Of a stretch of DNA of 64,000 bases, positions 48,265 through 60,754 are shown one piece after another (within the stretch, counting starts at the first letter, position 1; every line of letters begins with the position of its first letter). Position numbers and translations under genes: made by a program. Origin of the DNA: Plantago major. Taxonomy: Eukaryota > Streptophyta > Magnoliopsida > Lamiales > Plantaginaceae. The stretch covers positions 64,617,354-64,681,353 of the forward strand of contig CM048841.1 in the NCBI GenBank assembly GCA_026545765.1, given 5' to 3'. Under the pieces are notes generated by a model. That model did no database searches and was not told where the DNA came from. It was given only the letters and a program-made list of their open reading frames with translations.

Positions 48265-48523
48265 TATTGTTTTGAAGTTACTCCACTAAAACATTTGCAA
48301 AAAAATTCACTTGCACAAAGGTTGGATGGTGTTAAAATTTTCATTAAATATAGAAGATATATATAATAGAAAGACGAGCAAACCAAAAATGAGATTAGAA
48401 TCTAGGCCTATGTAAACACTTTCCTTAAACCAATTTCATCCCTTCACTTACCGTGTGCTTAGTGTAATCTTCAGACGATTGTTCCCAGAATACAACGGTG
48501 AAACAAACAACTAGTTGCACAAG

Positions 48524-48598
48524 TTATTAGTTCCAGATGAACTCTCCTAAAGCCTGGATTATACGAGTGGATTATTAGTTCCAGATGAACTCTCCTAA
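48524..48598. repeat. 27-bp repeat, two copies at 48-bp spacing
   Basis: TTATTAGTTCCAGATGAACT... occurs at 48524-48550 and 48572-48598 without mismatch. The function is unknown; it looks like a recent local duplication. Confidence 0.9.
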
Positions 48599-48975
48599 TA
48601 ATTCCAGTACAAATCTGGTCAGATTGCACGGTTGCACCCCCTAAGCGCATGCGTGGAGAATTTTCCATAACCTTACTATCATACTGGAACATCCAGTATG
48701 AGGTAATTGGTTATAAACTAGATAAAACTTTTATGTGCAAGCAATGTGGGATAAAACTTTTATGTCTAACTTTTATTACTAACTAACCTAAAGTTCATTT
48801 TGGACATGCAATATATCAATTTGAATCTATTAAATACTAACTCACGAATATATATTTCATTTACTTAATTAATCAATAATTAAAAAGTGGTATTTAAGTA
48901 AACATACCCACAATGTATTGAGTTTACATCTCTTTTCATAACATTTCCAACAGTGGCATTGTGTTTTTTTTTTTT

Positions 48976-50142
48976 GAAATAGCAAAAATTATATTAATTA
49001 TAAACGTCATGAAGAGCATAAGAAATGCTCAACAACATTATTACATGGTCAATCGACCGAAACCAAAACCGAAATCCAAACCAATACATCTATGTAACCT
49101 CCAAAAGATTTTACATCAAACAAAAACATCTACCAACACCATTAAAGAGAACTAAACTCTTATTCATGAGTCCAAGCGTGCCCTTCCATCACCAATAGTC
49201 ATAATAGCATAAATAAGATCCACCGTCAATTCATAAGATACACCGGTAGTGTCTGTTTTACCGAAGTCCGCACTTTTGTGCGTATTGGTTTGGAATACGC
49301 ATCTATCAACCCTCACGACTCGAAGGCCGATATTGGATAGTATCTAGACACGCCCAACACGACGACGGTGATGACTAGCATCACAGATCCACACCGGGCC
49401 CATTCTTAATCACATTCCTCCACCCTATGCTATCTTTCAAGTCAAGTGGCAAGTAATTTAATATGTGATCAAGGGCACAAAACCGTCAATTCCAAGATAG
49501 AAACATGTCCAAAGATCAATTCCCACACAAAATATGTAAGTGCATTAGCCATACCCCTAACAACCTATGCTCACAAGGAACAAAAGGCGAGATATTTAAG
49601 GTACGGTCCTAACATCTTACTTAATCCATCAATTCCAAACCTCGAGATATTCAAAACTAAATCGCATTGGTCGAGTTTCTCGAGTTAATACTTAGTTGAT
49701 AATACTCATAAGAGTACCAATCACCAAGTCCCTTACCCCTTCATCAGTATAACAGTGATTCATGGCCCCCACCATTCTGTACCACAGTATAGTCACTGCT
49801 TTCTATCCATAGTTAGTCAAATCTCAATTGAAAACAAATGATAATGTCAAAAGTCTTTAATCAAAACCGGCCCCACCACAAATAAAGCATTAGATTGGAA
49901 TAAATGTGAAGATACAAAATGGCTTACTCTCTTCTGTTACCAGAATCGAACCACAGTGAGCAAGTATGATATGTGACATGTATGCCTCCCTGTTTCCCAC
50001 GCTTCCAGCCCATCAAGCCACCTCAATTTTCCTCCAATGCGCCAGCCGGTAGTGTAATGAGTATATGTAAAGTCGAAACAAGTCACAAAATCCAAAACCA
50101 CAAAGTTATTGCCCCCAATCAATTAACACAAAAATCTGTCAC
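48976..50142 (-). other. 3' untranslated region of the LINE
   Basis: Lies between the ORF2 stop and the poly(A). No open frame with family resemblance was seen on either strand. Long 3' untranslated regions occur in plant L1 elements. Confidence 0.55.
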
Positions 50143-53100
50143 TCAATTGGATATACACAGTATTGGTTCCAATAACCATGAACTAAAGTGGTTATATGCT
50201 CTCAATTGATTTTTCCCTTTCAGCCAACTCCAAGTGCTGATTTTAATACGTTCAACTATTTGCCAAGGTGACAGAGAGTTGTTCCTATATATTGACTCAT
50301 TTCTTGCTCTCCACAAATGCCATACAGTGCAGTGCCAAAACATTTGGCAAATCATCCTCTCAGCCTTTAAGGGAAGTTTGCTATGATTTTCAAGTAGCTC
50401 TCCAATATTAGTACCTTGCACTTGGTCGCATTTCAACCAATCATACACAAGCTTCCAAACATGTTTAGCAACCTTGCATTCACCAAAGATATGCCACATA
50501 TCCTCTAAAACTCCATCACAACTCTTACAACACACATCCACATGATTAAAAAAGACTCCCCTTTTTTGCAAATTGTCTTTCGAAGGGATTCTATTTTGAA
50601 TCAATTTCCACACAAATCCATTGACTTTTGACGGTGCCCATTTGTTCCATACCAACCGAGACCACTCTTTCATGGGATTTATGAGATCACAAGTTGCAAG
50701 TTTTTTGTAACCCTCCTTGGTGGAATAATGCATTGAGTTCTGTCCATTCCATATCCATGTGTCTTCTTCATTTTCCACAAGAGGCGCCAGCCTCAATTTT
50801 GTTTCCAACTCCCTTACAATATCTATCTCTCTGTCCAGTAGCTTCTTAGTCCATTGCCAAGAATACACTGCATCCGATTCCAACAGATTTATCCTTTCTT
50901 TGACTTTACAATGTTGGACAGCTTCTAACCGCAAAAGGCGTGGGTAAAGCACCTTAAGCGGCGCCCAACAGTCTTCCCAAAATCGTGTAGTATTTCCATT
51001 TCCAACTTTCTTTTTGCAATTTTCTTGGAACCAAGTGCTTGAACCCACATTACACACTAGGTTCCTCCACCAATCCGACCACAAATGTCCATGCTTCTTT
51101 CCTCTTAAAATTTGATTCTACATTATCCCTAAATTCACCATATTTGGATTTCAAAATTCTCAACCAAAGTTCCTTCCCACCAACTAATAGTTTCCATGCC
51201 CATCTACCTAGAAGTGCCAAATTGAAGAGATTAAGTTTTTTGATTCCAGTGCCTCCATCTTCTTTTGGCATGCAAATTTTATCCCAACTCACCCATGCAA
51301 TTTTTCTTTTCTCTTTCTCCAACCCTCCCCCCCCCCACAAAAAATTCCTTTGAAGACTCGTAAGTTCTTTAAGAATCGATTGAGGTGCTTTGAAATAGGA
51401 GAAATAGTAAATAGGGAGGGCATTGAGAACCGAATTCGTTAACACAATTCTCCCACCCATTGATAAAAACTTATTTTCCCATGCACCTAATCTTTTCTCA
51501 AATTTTTCTTTCACCTTGTTCCAAGTATTTCTAGCCCTTGCTTTTCCCCCAACCGGCAGCCCAAGATAGGTAAATGGACAAGAGCCTAGTTGACAATTGA
51601 GATAATTCGTCCATCTTTGAGTATTAGACTCGTCACACCCAAAACTCATGAGACTACTCTTTCTAAAATTGATTTTAAGGCCCGAAAAGAATTCAAAACA
51701 TCTCAAAACACCTTTGATTGTTTTAAAATTCTTTTCACACCCTTCACCCAATATTAGAGAGTCATCCGCAAATTGTAGGCGAGATACGGGAACTGTCTCC
51801 CTTCCTACAAGAATAGGATGGAATTTCTCAACATCACAAGCCCTCTTAATCATTCGACTCAATCCTTCCGCCACTATAAGATACAAAAAGGGAGAGAGGG
51901 GATCTCCTTGTCTCAACCCCCTTTTGACACTAAATTCTTTTGTGGGACTCCCATTAACCAAAACCGACATAGACACACTAGACACACATTCTCTAATCCA
52001 ACTAATCCACAAAGCACCAAAACCCATGTCATGCATCATATCAAAAAGAAAAGACCAACTCACCGAATCATAAGCCTTTTCAAAGTCGAGCTTAAGCATA
52101 AAAATGCTTTTTCTCTTCTTCTTAGCTTCATCAATGATTTCATTGGCTATAAGAACTCCATCAAGAATGTTCCTTTCACCAATGAAGGCCGATTGGTTTT
52201 TCGAAATGAGTTTCTCAAGCACCTTCCCAAGTCTAGTAGCCAAAACTTTAGACAAGATTTTATAGACCCCATTGACCAAGGAGATAGGTCGATATTCACT
52301 AATATTCACCGGGTTAGAAACTTTGGGTATGAGGGTGATGAATGTATTGTTCATACCTTTGCATATTTTCCCATTTTTATGAAACTCGGTAAATACTCTA
52401 TGAATATCATTTTTCACCACCTCCCAACAAGATCTAAAAAATTGGCCATTATAACCATCGGGTCCCGGACTTTTCTCCTTTCCACAATTTAGCATGGCTT
52501 CTTTGATTTCCTCAATATCAAATGCTTTTTCCAACTCCATACTGTCCCTATCTTCTAATTTACTTCCAAACAAGCCCTGAATTCGGGATTTTCCATGATC
52601 TTTTTCCTCAAAGTGTTTCTCAAAATAGTCAAGGATCCCTTCTTTTACTTCAGTCACACCCTCTCGCCATTTCCCTTCAATTCTGATCCCCATAATTCCA
52701 TTACGTCTTCTTCTTCTCTCGAGAGATCCATGAAAATATTTTGAGTTGGCATCACCCTCCTTGATCCATTTATTTTTTGCTTGCTGTAGACACAAGCTTT
52801 CTTTTACATTCAACAGCCTCTCAAGCTCCCTACTCAGCTCCAATCTTCTTTTTACCATTAAATCAGAATGCAACAGCGTGTCTGTTCTGTTGTTGGACTC
52901 CTCAGAATCGATAGGCCCATTTGCATAAACTTCCCCAGAAGGCCCAACCAAGGCCGATAGTTCAGACTGAACAGATAAGTCATTCGGCTTCTGAATAATT
53001 TCTACAGACTCATTGGTATATACAATATCTCCAATCATTCCTTCAGTAGGGACCATATTCCACTCATCCACAAAATCATTCTCCAGTATCTCATCTTCAA

Positions 53101-54026
53101 TATTCAATGCCTCCACTATATTCTCAATTTTTCCATCTATACCCCTTAGTTCCATCGAGTGCCAATCCTTTAATTTTCTTTTCAACCTTTTCAGTTTTTC
53201 AATTACCACAAAGCTACCCCATCCTTCTATTCCTTCCTCCTCTCATGAATTTTTCACAATGTTCATGAATTCCTTTTCTCTTACCCAACTATTTATGAAT
53301 CGGAATGGTCGAGGACCCCAATCAATTCCATCTTCCTTGATCACTATAGCAACGTGGTCCGATATCTTTTTCTTAAGTCCACTTTGAATCAACTTCGTCC
53401 ATCTTCCAATCCAACTACCGGAGAAGAGGAATCTATCAAGATGACTACAACTCTTTCCATTGCTTCTATACCATGTAAATTTTCTCCGAGTTAGTGGTAA
53501 ATCAATTAATTCGGCCTCTTCGATGAACTTGTTGAAATCTTTCATACTGCTTCTATCACCCCCCGCTCTTCTTCCTTTCCTTTCATTCACCCTTCTTACG
53601 GCATTAAAATCACCGCATATACATCGTTTCCTCTCCTTGTCCTTACTGATTCTGTCCCCAATCACCTTCCATAGCTCCCGTTTTTTGATAGCATCACAAG
53701 GTCCATATACATTCATTACTTCGACCATCTCTCCCCTCCACTCACCTTGAACTCCTAGGACACCATCTTCACCCCAAAACTCGTTCTTCTTGAACACATC
53801 CGTATTCCACAAACACAACAAACCCCCCGACGCTCCATGACTACCTGAAAATACCCAATCAACGTTGCAGCCACCCCAACTTTTCCACTAGCCTCCTATT
53901 TACTACGTCCTTTTTTGTCTCCTGAAGACAAACAAAATCAACATTTTCTTTTGCCAAGATATCCCGCAATTCCCTCTTCTTCACCGCCCCCCCAATTCCT
54001 CTAATGTTGAAACTTAACATCTTCAT
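50143..54026 (-). pseudogene. LINE ORF2: endonuclease, reverse transcriptase, zf-RVT domain
   Basis: The frame starts at the ATG at 54026 or 54020 (MLSFNIRGIGG, VDFVCLQETK), an APE-type endonuclease opening. The endonuclease continues at 53821-53243 (CICGDFNAVRR, SDHVAI). Reverse transcriptase lies in 53209-51050, with KSPGPDGYNGQFF, YRPISLVNGVYK, LKLDFEKAYDSVSW, RQGDPLSPFLY and the catalytic FADD. The C-terminal zf-RVT domain is in 51084-50143 (APSKVNGFVWKLIQNRIPS, CKSC...HIFGECK). There are three lesions: a frameshift in the endonuclease near 53860-53875, an in-frame TGA at 53243-53245 between endonuclease and reverse transcriptase (the same frame resumes), and a frameshift near 51085-51110 before zf-RVT. 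Intact, it would be about 1290 residues, normal for the family. Confidence 0.88.
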
Positions 54027-54029
54027 GAT

Positions 54030-55037
54030 CCACGTTTTTGCATCCCAATACCTACGTCTCCAACAATATTCATGGCATCAGTTTTATCTCTCTTTTCCCA
54101 TGTCTCAAATATTTTGCCTGCATTACCTTTCTCCCTATCATCAAAAAATCCCAGAGCCAACCCAACTTCTACCATCTCCTTTGCCTGCTCAGCATCCGAA
54201 GGTTTCATAATGCATTCACTTCCTTCCAGAAATTGACCTACTTTCACTCTCAGTTCCTTCTCTTTCTCCATTCCTTTATCTTTCTTCGTTTTTTTTTGGT
54301 CGGCCTCTTTTTCCTTTGGTTTTACCCTGATTCCCTTCCTTTGGCATTTGTTTTCCCCCACTATTTATAGGCTCAATAAAATCCTTCCACTCCTGACATC
54401 TGGTTTGCTGATTCTTTTGCATTTTCTTTTTCACCTGTGCACATTTTGGGGTCTTCATAATTGTATCAATCATTGCTTCTAATTCAAAAGGGTCAGAATT
54501 TGTGCTCAGTTCATCCTCATAGTCCAGCTTATCTGCGCTCTCAACTACAGTTCCAAACTGTTTATGCCCCTCATCTCTTTGACCATCAACATTAGTCTCA
54601 ATCTGATCTTCAATTTGATTCTCAACACATGAGTCCTTTATTCCATTTATTATTCCCAGGATTGGACTAGTTTCAGTGTATCTGACAATTCGATCATTCC
54701 TTTGTCCATCGATATTTTCATCGTTATGCTTCTCACTACTATCCTCAGCATTTATCCCATCTTCCTGTTGTTTGTTCCTTTGTTCACAAGAATCAAAATC
54801 ATCATCCAATTGTTTCAATTTTTCCACACACATCTCTTCCGTCATTATCACATTCTCATCTTTATTTTCTAAGCCCTCAAGTTCCTCCTCAGTATCACAC
54901 CACAAGCTTTCATCATCATCTTCTTCAGCGCAGTCCTCTGATGATTGTCCAGAAAAAAGATATTCATCATTGACCATCACTCCCTTATCCTGGTCCTGAG
55001 CAGTATGTTGTGAATGTCTCCCTCCTTGTCTTATCAC
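54030..55037 (-). pseudogene. LINE ORF1 C-terminal part
   Basis: Two overlapping minus-strand frames, 55037-54276 and 54361-54023, precede ORF2. The first is very acidic (EEDDDESLWCDTEEELEGLE) and the second is Lys-rich (KPKEKEADQKKTKKDKGMEK). Plant L1 ORF1 proteins bind RNA and usually have an N-terminal DUF4283-type domain and a zinc knuckle; neither is present here, which fits 5' truncation. The frame shifts once in the Lys-rich purine run near 54280-54300. Confidence 0.6.
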
Positions 55038-55054
55038 AGGTTCATAGCATTGTG

Positions 55055-55411
55055 TTGCTGTTGTAGATTTACTCTAACATTTCACACTGTTGTCTTTTTT
55101 TTTTAAAAATTCGATCCATATGATTGTAGAATTTATAATGTTTCGTGCTTATTTTGTTTATGGTTAGTTACGTTCGATGATGTATAATTTTATTTTTCAT
55201 TTCAAACTTTATTCATATATCATTACTATTTATGGAATGTATGACTTGTTTTTACATTTAACTTTTTTCTTGTTTCGTCTATGTTCACCCGCCAATTTGC
55301 CCACCATTGTTTTCACCCTACCCGCCTCCGTTTATAATTATCACCCGTTTATAATGGGCCAGTTTGATTTTTCGTAAATACCCATCCTGCTCGCCAACTT
55401 TGAGCGGTATG
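55055..55411. other. Intergenic, nothing recognised
   Basis: AT-rich sequence between the LINE and a hAT element. No open frame with resemblance to a known family was seen. Confidence 0.4.
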
Positions 55412-55419
55412 AGTATTAT

Positions 55420-56254
55420 CAAGGGCGGAGACAGGGGGTGGCGGTCGCCACCCCAAAATTTTCATTTTCTTTATTACTTTAGGCATATTTTAGAAAATTA
55501 TATGTTCCGCCACCCCTAATTTTTTTGTTAGTCGGCTTTATAATTAAATAAGTTGAGAAAATTAATAACTTTGATAAAATTAACGTGAGTCTCCTGAGAC
55601 GGTCTTAGAGGCTAAAAGTGACGGACACACATTATAGTTTTATCCAAAAACATTAGAGTTTTATTAAAAACATTCGTGATATACATAAACAGATGATATA
55701 AAACGTATACGTACTCATAAAACATTATATATATATATACTTAAAACATCAATCCGTCTCTTACTAATAATACACGTCTCTTTCAAGACTTTGTGATTAA
55801 AGAGATATTTTACTAATTAACGGGCAAATTTTATACTTTTGGAGCAAGTTCTAAGCGTGCATTTTCAGTCATGAAAATTGCATAGATAAGACTGCGGAGT
55901 TCGATGGATGATGACTTCTTGTATAACAATTTGATAATGCATATTGAAAAAGGAATTGTCGAGGGCTTTGACATTGATTCAATCAATGATGATTTTGAGA
56001 AGATGAAAAGATGTAGAGTATGATTTTCATAGAAGTGGATGGTTTATTCAATTTTTGTTTGCCTTATGATGTGGTTCTTTATTTACTTTCATTTTACTTG
56101 GATATTCATATTTAAATATGTATGATGAATTTGGTGTAAAAAATATTGATCCGACCCGACTCTGTCCGTCCTAACTCAACCTAATTAAATTACATATTAT
56201 GCCAGTGTTATAATACTCTGCCACCCTCACTTTTAAATTCTGACTCCGCCCCTG
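55420..56254. mobile_element. Tip100-like hAT non-autonomous element
   Basis: The terminal inverted repeats are CAAGGGCGGAG on the left and CAGGGGCGGAG on the right (minus strand); the latter matches the 11-bp terminus I recall for Ipomoea Tip100. A perfect 8-bp duplication, AGTATTAT, flanks them (55412-55419 and 56255-56262). Subterminal GGGTGGCGG and CCACCC patches face each other. The 835 bp interior is AT-rich with no transposase frame. Confidence 0.87.
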
Positions 56255-56262
56255 AGTATTAT

Positions 56263-57600
56263 AAGTACTTCTAACAGATTCAACCAAAATTGGTTTAAAT
56301 TTGAGAAGCTCGAAACATAATAACTTACGATTTCACACCACCGTGGCCAATAGAGATCGGCCGGGACAACATAGGCACTAGTACCATGGATGATGACCGA
56401 ATCTCTAAAGTCTGAATCGATATAATATCAAATTGGACCGATAACTTACGCGCGGAACTGAAGACCCTCAACGCTTATCGGAAGACTGCCATATGGAGCT
56501 AGCTCTACAGTTTGTACTTTGTATAGCTCTTATCGTATTTGAACCAAATACTACCATTTGAAAAGTGCCATCTTAAGTATCGTCCAAACTCCTTGGAGTT
56601 AGCTCTTATTGTATAGGAAAATTAACATGCACATGTGGATCATCCTCCACCACATGGTTTAAGAAAATAATGTTAGATCTAGTCTAGATAATAATTTTTT
56701 CCTTAAGATATATGTGAGCCAAATACCTTTTTTTTTTTAAAAAAAAATCAAATAAACAACCAAATACCTTTTGAAAAGTGCCAGTTTTGACCCAATTTAT
56801 TGTGGTGTTTTCAAATTATGAATGTAACTATAAACTACATCAATAATATATTATAATTAAATATTTTATATCATTTTTATTCGTATGTATAACAATAATA
56901 TTATTAATATAAACTTAAATATTTATAATTATAATTATAACGTTTGTTGTCTATTTTATCTCCTCAGGATAATTACTCTAGCAAATTATAATTGAAATCC
57001 TTCTCAAATACTATAAACAAGTGATTTGTAATACTTGCAAAAGATTCCAACTAGTTGAAAATTTTGAATTTTGTCCATATGCAAGGGTAAGTTTTTTAAT
57101 TAGAATCTTGTTATCTTAGTGTTAGTTTATCTTTTATTAGGGTGACTTTGTAGAGATTGTCTCAATCGTGTGGGCAAGGCAAAATTAATTATCCCCAAAA
57201 ACTAATTGTAATTGTAGTTATATATAGTTAGACTGGAACATGATTAATGCTGGTAGCCGGCCTAGCATTGGGTTTCGCTTACACAATTATCTTGTACTTC
57301 AGCTTGTAGCCACCCTAACTCCTTAACACTAACTAGTTATTAATTCTAGTTACGAAACTAATCTATAATCGGTTCCCGGTGTAACTTAATCAATGTTTAA
57401 ACAACATTTTCGAAACAAATGGGCGGTAATAAAATAACACAAAGTTATAAAAAGAGTAAATCAATTATTTTTAGTTCAATTTATATCAATTTTGTTCAGG
57501 TACAGATTACAGTTCATTTCTGTTCAGACGAAGAGAACAAAACCTTACTAAAAAAAGAGTAAGTCTTTAGAGATACGGTCTTATAAATAGACTTATGTTT
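56263..57600. other. Intergenic, AT-rich, no gene recognised
   Basis: No supported coding frame, RNA gene or bounded repeat. Poly(T)/poly(A) runs near 56729-56748 and repeated ATAATTATAA-type words suggest old transposon debris. Confidence 0.4.
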
Positions 57601-57604
57601 TAAA

Positions 57605-57692
57605 AGCCGGAACCGGAGGTTGAACCGGCCACCCTCCAAAAAAGGTTCAACCGGGTCGGACCGGTTCACCCGGATAGAGCCGGTATGATGTC

Positions 57693-57724
<32 letters not shown>

Positions 57725-58155
57725 ATCAACAAAATGAATAACTAATAAATAGAACAAATATAGATTTTATGTTTGATTTGAATTATAAAGTGTAAACTCA
57801 ATGGAAAACTCAAAATATACATAACAATTAACTAGTACCTCTCAATGGAAGGAATTTTAAGGTCTTTTTTTTAAAAAAACCCTTAATTAAAAAAAAAAGC
57901 CCCAGGCCCTCACGACTCGACTAGAAGGAAAAAAAAATGTCCTAGACTTTTTTTCTTTGTGCCTGTATTTTTTATTCTTGGACTATATAAATTAAATATA
58001 TTTTTTATTTAATACTTTTCTTCCTAAATTCGCACATGACGGGGTTTAGATGCAAAAAAAAAAAACCGGCCTAACCCGGTTTTGGGCCGAGCGGCTTAAG
58101 GCCGGTTTTTTAGCCCTATTTGGGCCGTTCCATACCGTTTAGCGGTCGGACTGAG
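57605..58155. repeat. CCGG-rich block, probable old hAT-type MITE
   Basis: The flanks (57608-57690 and 58060-58155) repeat ACCGG/CCGGT words in both orientations (GGTTCAACCGGGTCGGACCGG and CCGGCCTAACCCGGTTTTGG) around an AT-rich centre. This is the same architecture as the bounded GCTCG-rich MITE at 35709-36121. Exact ends and target duplication were not found. Confidence 0.4.
57693..57719. repeat. (AT)n microsatellite
   Basis: A run of about 13 AT units in the CCGG-rich block. Confidence 0.95.
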
Positions 58156-58277
58156 TAGTTTAATTCAACAACACCAAAACACCAAAGAGTGAAAAGCATC
58201 AAACTGGAACTGAACTAGTAAATTATTTGACTAAACTAGTCAGATGAATAGATAACTAATGACCTATATTGCTATAC

Positions 58278-60340
58278 CTACACAAAATAAGATTGAGTAA
58301 CATTAATTGTATCATTCTTATATAATCCTACATTTCCCATTCCTTGGCTCGATATTTCTCCCATTTCATCCTCAATCTTGTGCTTCCTTACTTTATATAC
58401 CTGAACTTTCTTCAATTTCTCTCTTTGCAATGTTTTCAGCATGGCTTTCTGACCCATAAGCTTAGCAACCAAACTTGAAGCCCAAGTTTTCACGCCTTTC
58501 ATCAAGATCAAGATTCCATTTGGAAAACCACCACCATACTCATCATCAATCTGTTTAGTAAAAAAACAACCAAGTAAATTTAGTAAAAAGATTCCATCTA
58601 GACTGCACACAAACAAACTTGCACAGAATGGAACAATGAAGTATGAACCGTTGTGGTGATATTACCAACTAACTGGAATTCCACGGCACCTATCCTTAGG
58701 CTTCTCCATTGGAGTTGCAAAATGGAGTTGCAAAGCGTTGGGACGCTGGGCCTCGTCCCAAATTTTAGTGCGAGGCCCAACGCCAATTATGTTTTTTTTA
58801 TTTTTTATTTTTTTTGTTTTCTTTTCTTTTCTCTTTTTCTTTGTGTTTTGATGAGTTGGTTTTTTATTTTTTCTTTCTATTTCTTTTCCACTTTTGTCTC
58901 TTTTATTGTATTGTAATTTTTTTTCAATTTCATATATTATTGAATATTTTCATATGATAATAAAATTTGTAAATTGTAACAATAGAAACATACTTATATA
59001 TATAAAACATTACTTGTAAAATTTAAAATACATATTATTTGAATTTAAAATCACACTTTTAAAAATTGAAAAGATTACGGATACTAAAAAACGTAAAACG
59101 TACTTGAAAAACATAAACTATATTAATGACCATCCTTACGATTTTGTCATACGCGATCGATCATGTCTTGCATGTAGTAGCTTAAATGTAAACTATATTT
59201 AAAATACTTATTACTTGTTTAAGTAATGTAATTTCTATTTTCAAGTAATGTATTTGAAAAAATAATGTGATTTATTATAATTAGTTAATGACATTTAAAA
59301 TAAATTTAAAAATAAAGTTTAAAAGGAAATAAGAAAAGAAAATGAAATGAAAAATTAAGTTTGAAAGAAATATGATAATAAAATAAATTTGGGACTCAAC
59401 TGTTGGAGAAGAGAATTGTAGAGAGTTGCAAAGAGGGTTGCAGTGAGTGGAATGCTGACGTGGCAGAGAGAGTGGCTTGCAGAGAGTTGCAACTGCTGGA
59501 GATGGCCTTAATAAAGAAAAAAAAAAAATAAAAAATTGATACAGTAGAAAAACCAAAGACCAAACTTGAACTCCCTCAAACAAAACTCACTCTTTCACTC
59601 AAGCTCAATTAATCCCTCCACAAAATTGATCTACTAATAAACAAAACAACCACCGATCTATGAATAACAAACTCCAATTGAAGCTAAAATCGAGTTGAGA
59701 TGCTGTAAAAGTCGAACATTTTCCTCAAATTAAAGAAACAGACCGCTTGTGTGACTCTTCAAGCTTAGGTGCATTGAATAGAACCGCTTCAATCAACCGA
59801 TTCATCCCCTTAACCATAACTAACCAAAAAGCAGCCCAAGACAATTAAAACAACTGAGTCTGGCGCCTAAAAGAGATCAAATTATACTAAACATCTTCAA
59901 CTTGTTGGACCAAAAGCTTACTTTCATCAGTGATATGTTGCACAAATAGAGCATCATAAGCAATAGAAAATGACCAAAATAATGGACTAAACCTAATACC
60001 ACTTTGCCGATAACAGGTTGCGCAGTAGTGACCAAGATAACTACACAAACCAACCATCTCAATAAATCAAAAGAATAGAACATCAATCCTAAATCTGCAT
60101 AAATACATTAGCCGATTGTCTAAGCCGAAATAATTCCCCTAAAATTTAGCACCCATGACTCTGAAACTACTTAAACTATGCTATAATAGTAGGGTTCAAA
60201 AGAATATCTTACCTCCGAGCCGGATCTTGGATTCGGATGGCATGAAGAAGTCGAGGAGTTGGATTCGGATGCGAGAAAACCGAATGCCCACGCGCCTTTC
60301 CACGCGCCAAGTTCTGGGTTATACACTACCTTTAATTTAA
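58278..60340 (-). pseudogene. Exon-like minus-strand remnants of an unrecognised gene
   Basis: On the minus strand a frame at 58550-58278 follows a good acceptor (T-rich tract, then CTAAACAG) and encodes about 90 residues, including GGGFPNGILILMKGVKTW and a Lys-rich LKKVQVYKVRKHK. Upstream, 60213 ends an exon-like stretch at a good donor (GGAG/GTAAGA) and 60094 begins another after TTTATGCAG. Two short frames between, near 60055-59890 (IRFSPLFWSFSIAYDALF) and 59850-59740 (WLVMVKGMNRLIEAVLF), have protein-like composition. I recognise no family and could not build one convincing coding chain. It may be a decayed gene, a non-coding transcript or chance. A Tourist-like element separates the 3' piece from the rest. 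Confidence 0.25.
58699..59507. mobile_element. Tourist-like (PIF/Harbinger) non-autonomous element
   Basis: Ends are GGCTTCTCCATTGGAGTTGC on the left and GGCCATCTCCAGCAGTTGCA on the right (minus strand), flanked by TTA (58696-58698, 59508-59510). CTCCA and GTTGCA words recur subterminally. The 809 bp interior is AT-rich and non-coding. The TTA duplication and ends of the GGCCATCTCCA type fit plant Tourist elements. Confidence 0.7.
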
Positions 60341-60754
60341 TAATATTACATTATTACTAGTATATTGTTGTGTTATTCACCTTGTAACACCGACAGGGCA
60401 TGCGTGAATCTCCCTCCATTCATTGCTCAACTAAGTGCTACATATATAATCTCATCATGTGTCATTTATATCGGGCGGACCAATAAATTCAATTTTGGGG
60501 CATGATTTGTTGAGGTGTATATAGTTTAACGGGCGAATCGGGTCACATTAATTTTTATTAACTCAAATAATTAAAAAACTTAGATTGAATTGTCGTATAT
60601 GCTTAAATTAATTTCATTATATATACTCAACTGCCTGTATATATAGTATAATTTTTTAACAATAGAATTTGAATGAAATATAATTAATATCAACAAACTT
60701 ATTTTGATAAAAAAGTGACATACACGTTCAACTAGTTATAGCAAACAACTATTA
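60341..60754. other. Intergenic, nothing recognised
   Basis: AT-rich sequence without a supported gene, separating the minus-strand exon-like remnants from the Gypsy-type remnant. Confidence 0.4.

Larger units (their letters stand above)
47676..48963. other. CAP-G 3' flank and intergenic sequence
   Basis: The first few hundred bases are probably 3' untranslated sequence of CAP-G. It then contains a Stowaway MITE and a small duplication, listed separately. No gene is supported in the remainder, which is AT-rich. Confidence 0.45.
48964..55046 (-). mobile_element. Plant L1-type LINE, nearly complete ORF2, probably 5' truncated
   Basis: Reading on the minus strand, the element ends in a 12-base poly(A) (the T run at 48964-48975). 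GCATTGTG occurs on both sides (48956-48963 and 55047-55054) as an 8-bp or slightly longer target duplication. At 6.08 kb it carries an ORF1 tail, an ORF2 with endonuclease, reverse transcriptase and zinc-binding C-terminal domain, and about 1.15 kb of 3' untranslated sequence. ORF1 starts abruptly at the 5' junction, which suggests 5' truncation during target-primed reverse transcription. It is inactive because ORF2 is interrupted. Confidence 0.88.

Noticed and set aside
51648-52492. Long plus-strand open frames of 141 and 224 residues
   Set aside because: They are antisense to the LINE reverse transcriptase, which has all its motifs on the minus strand.
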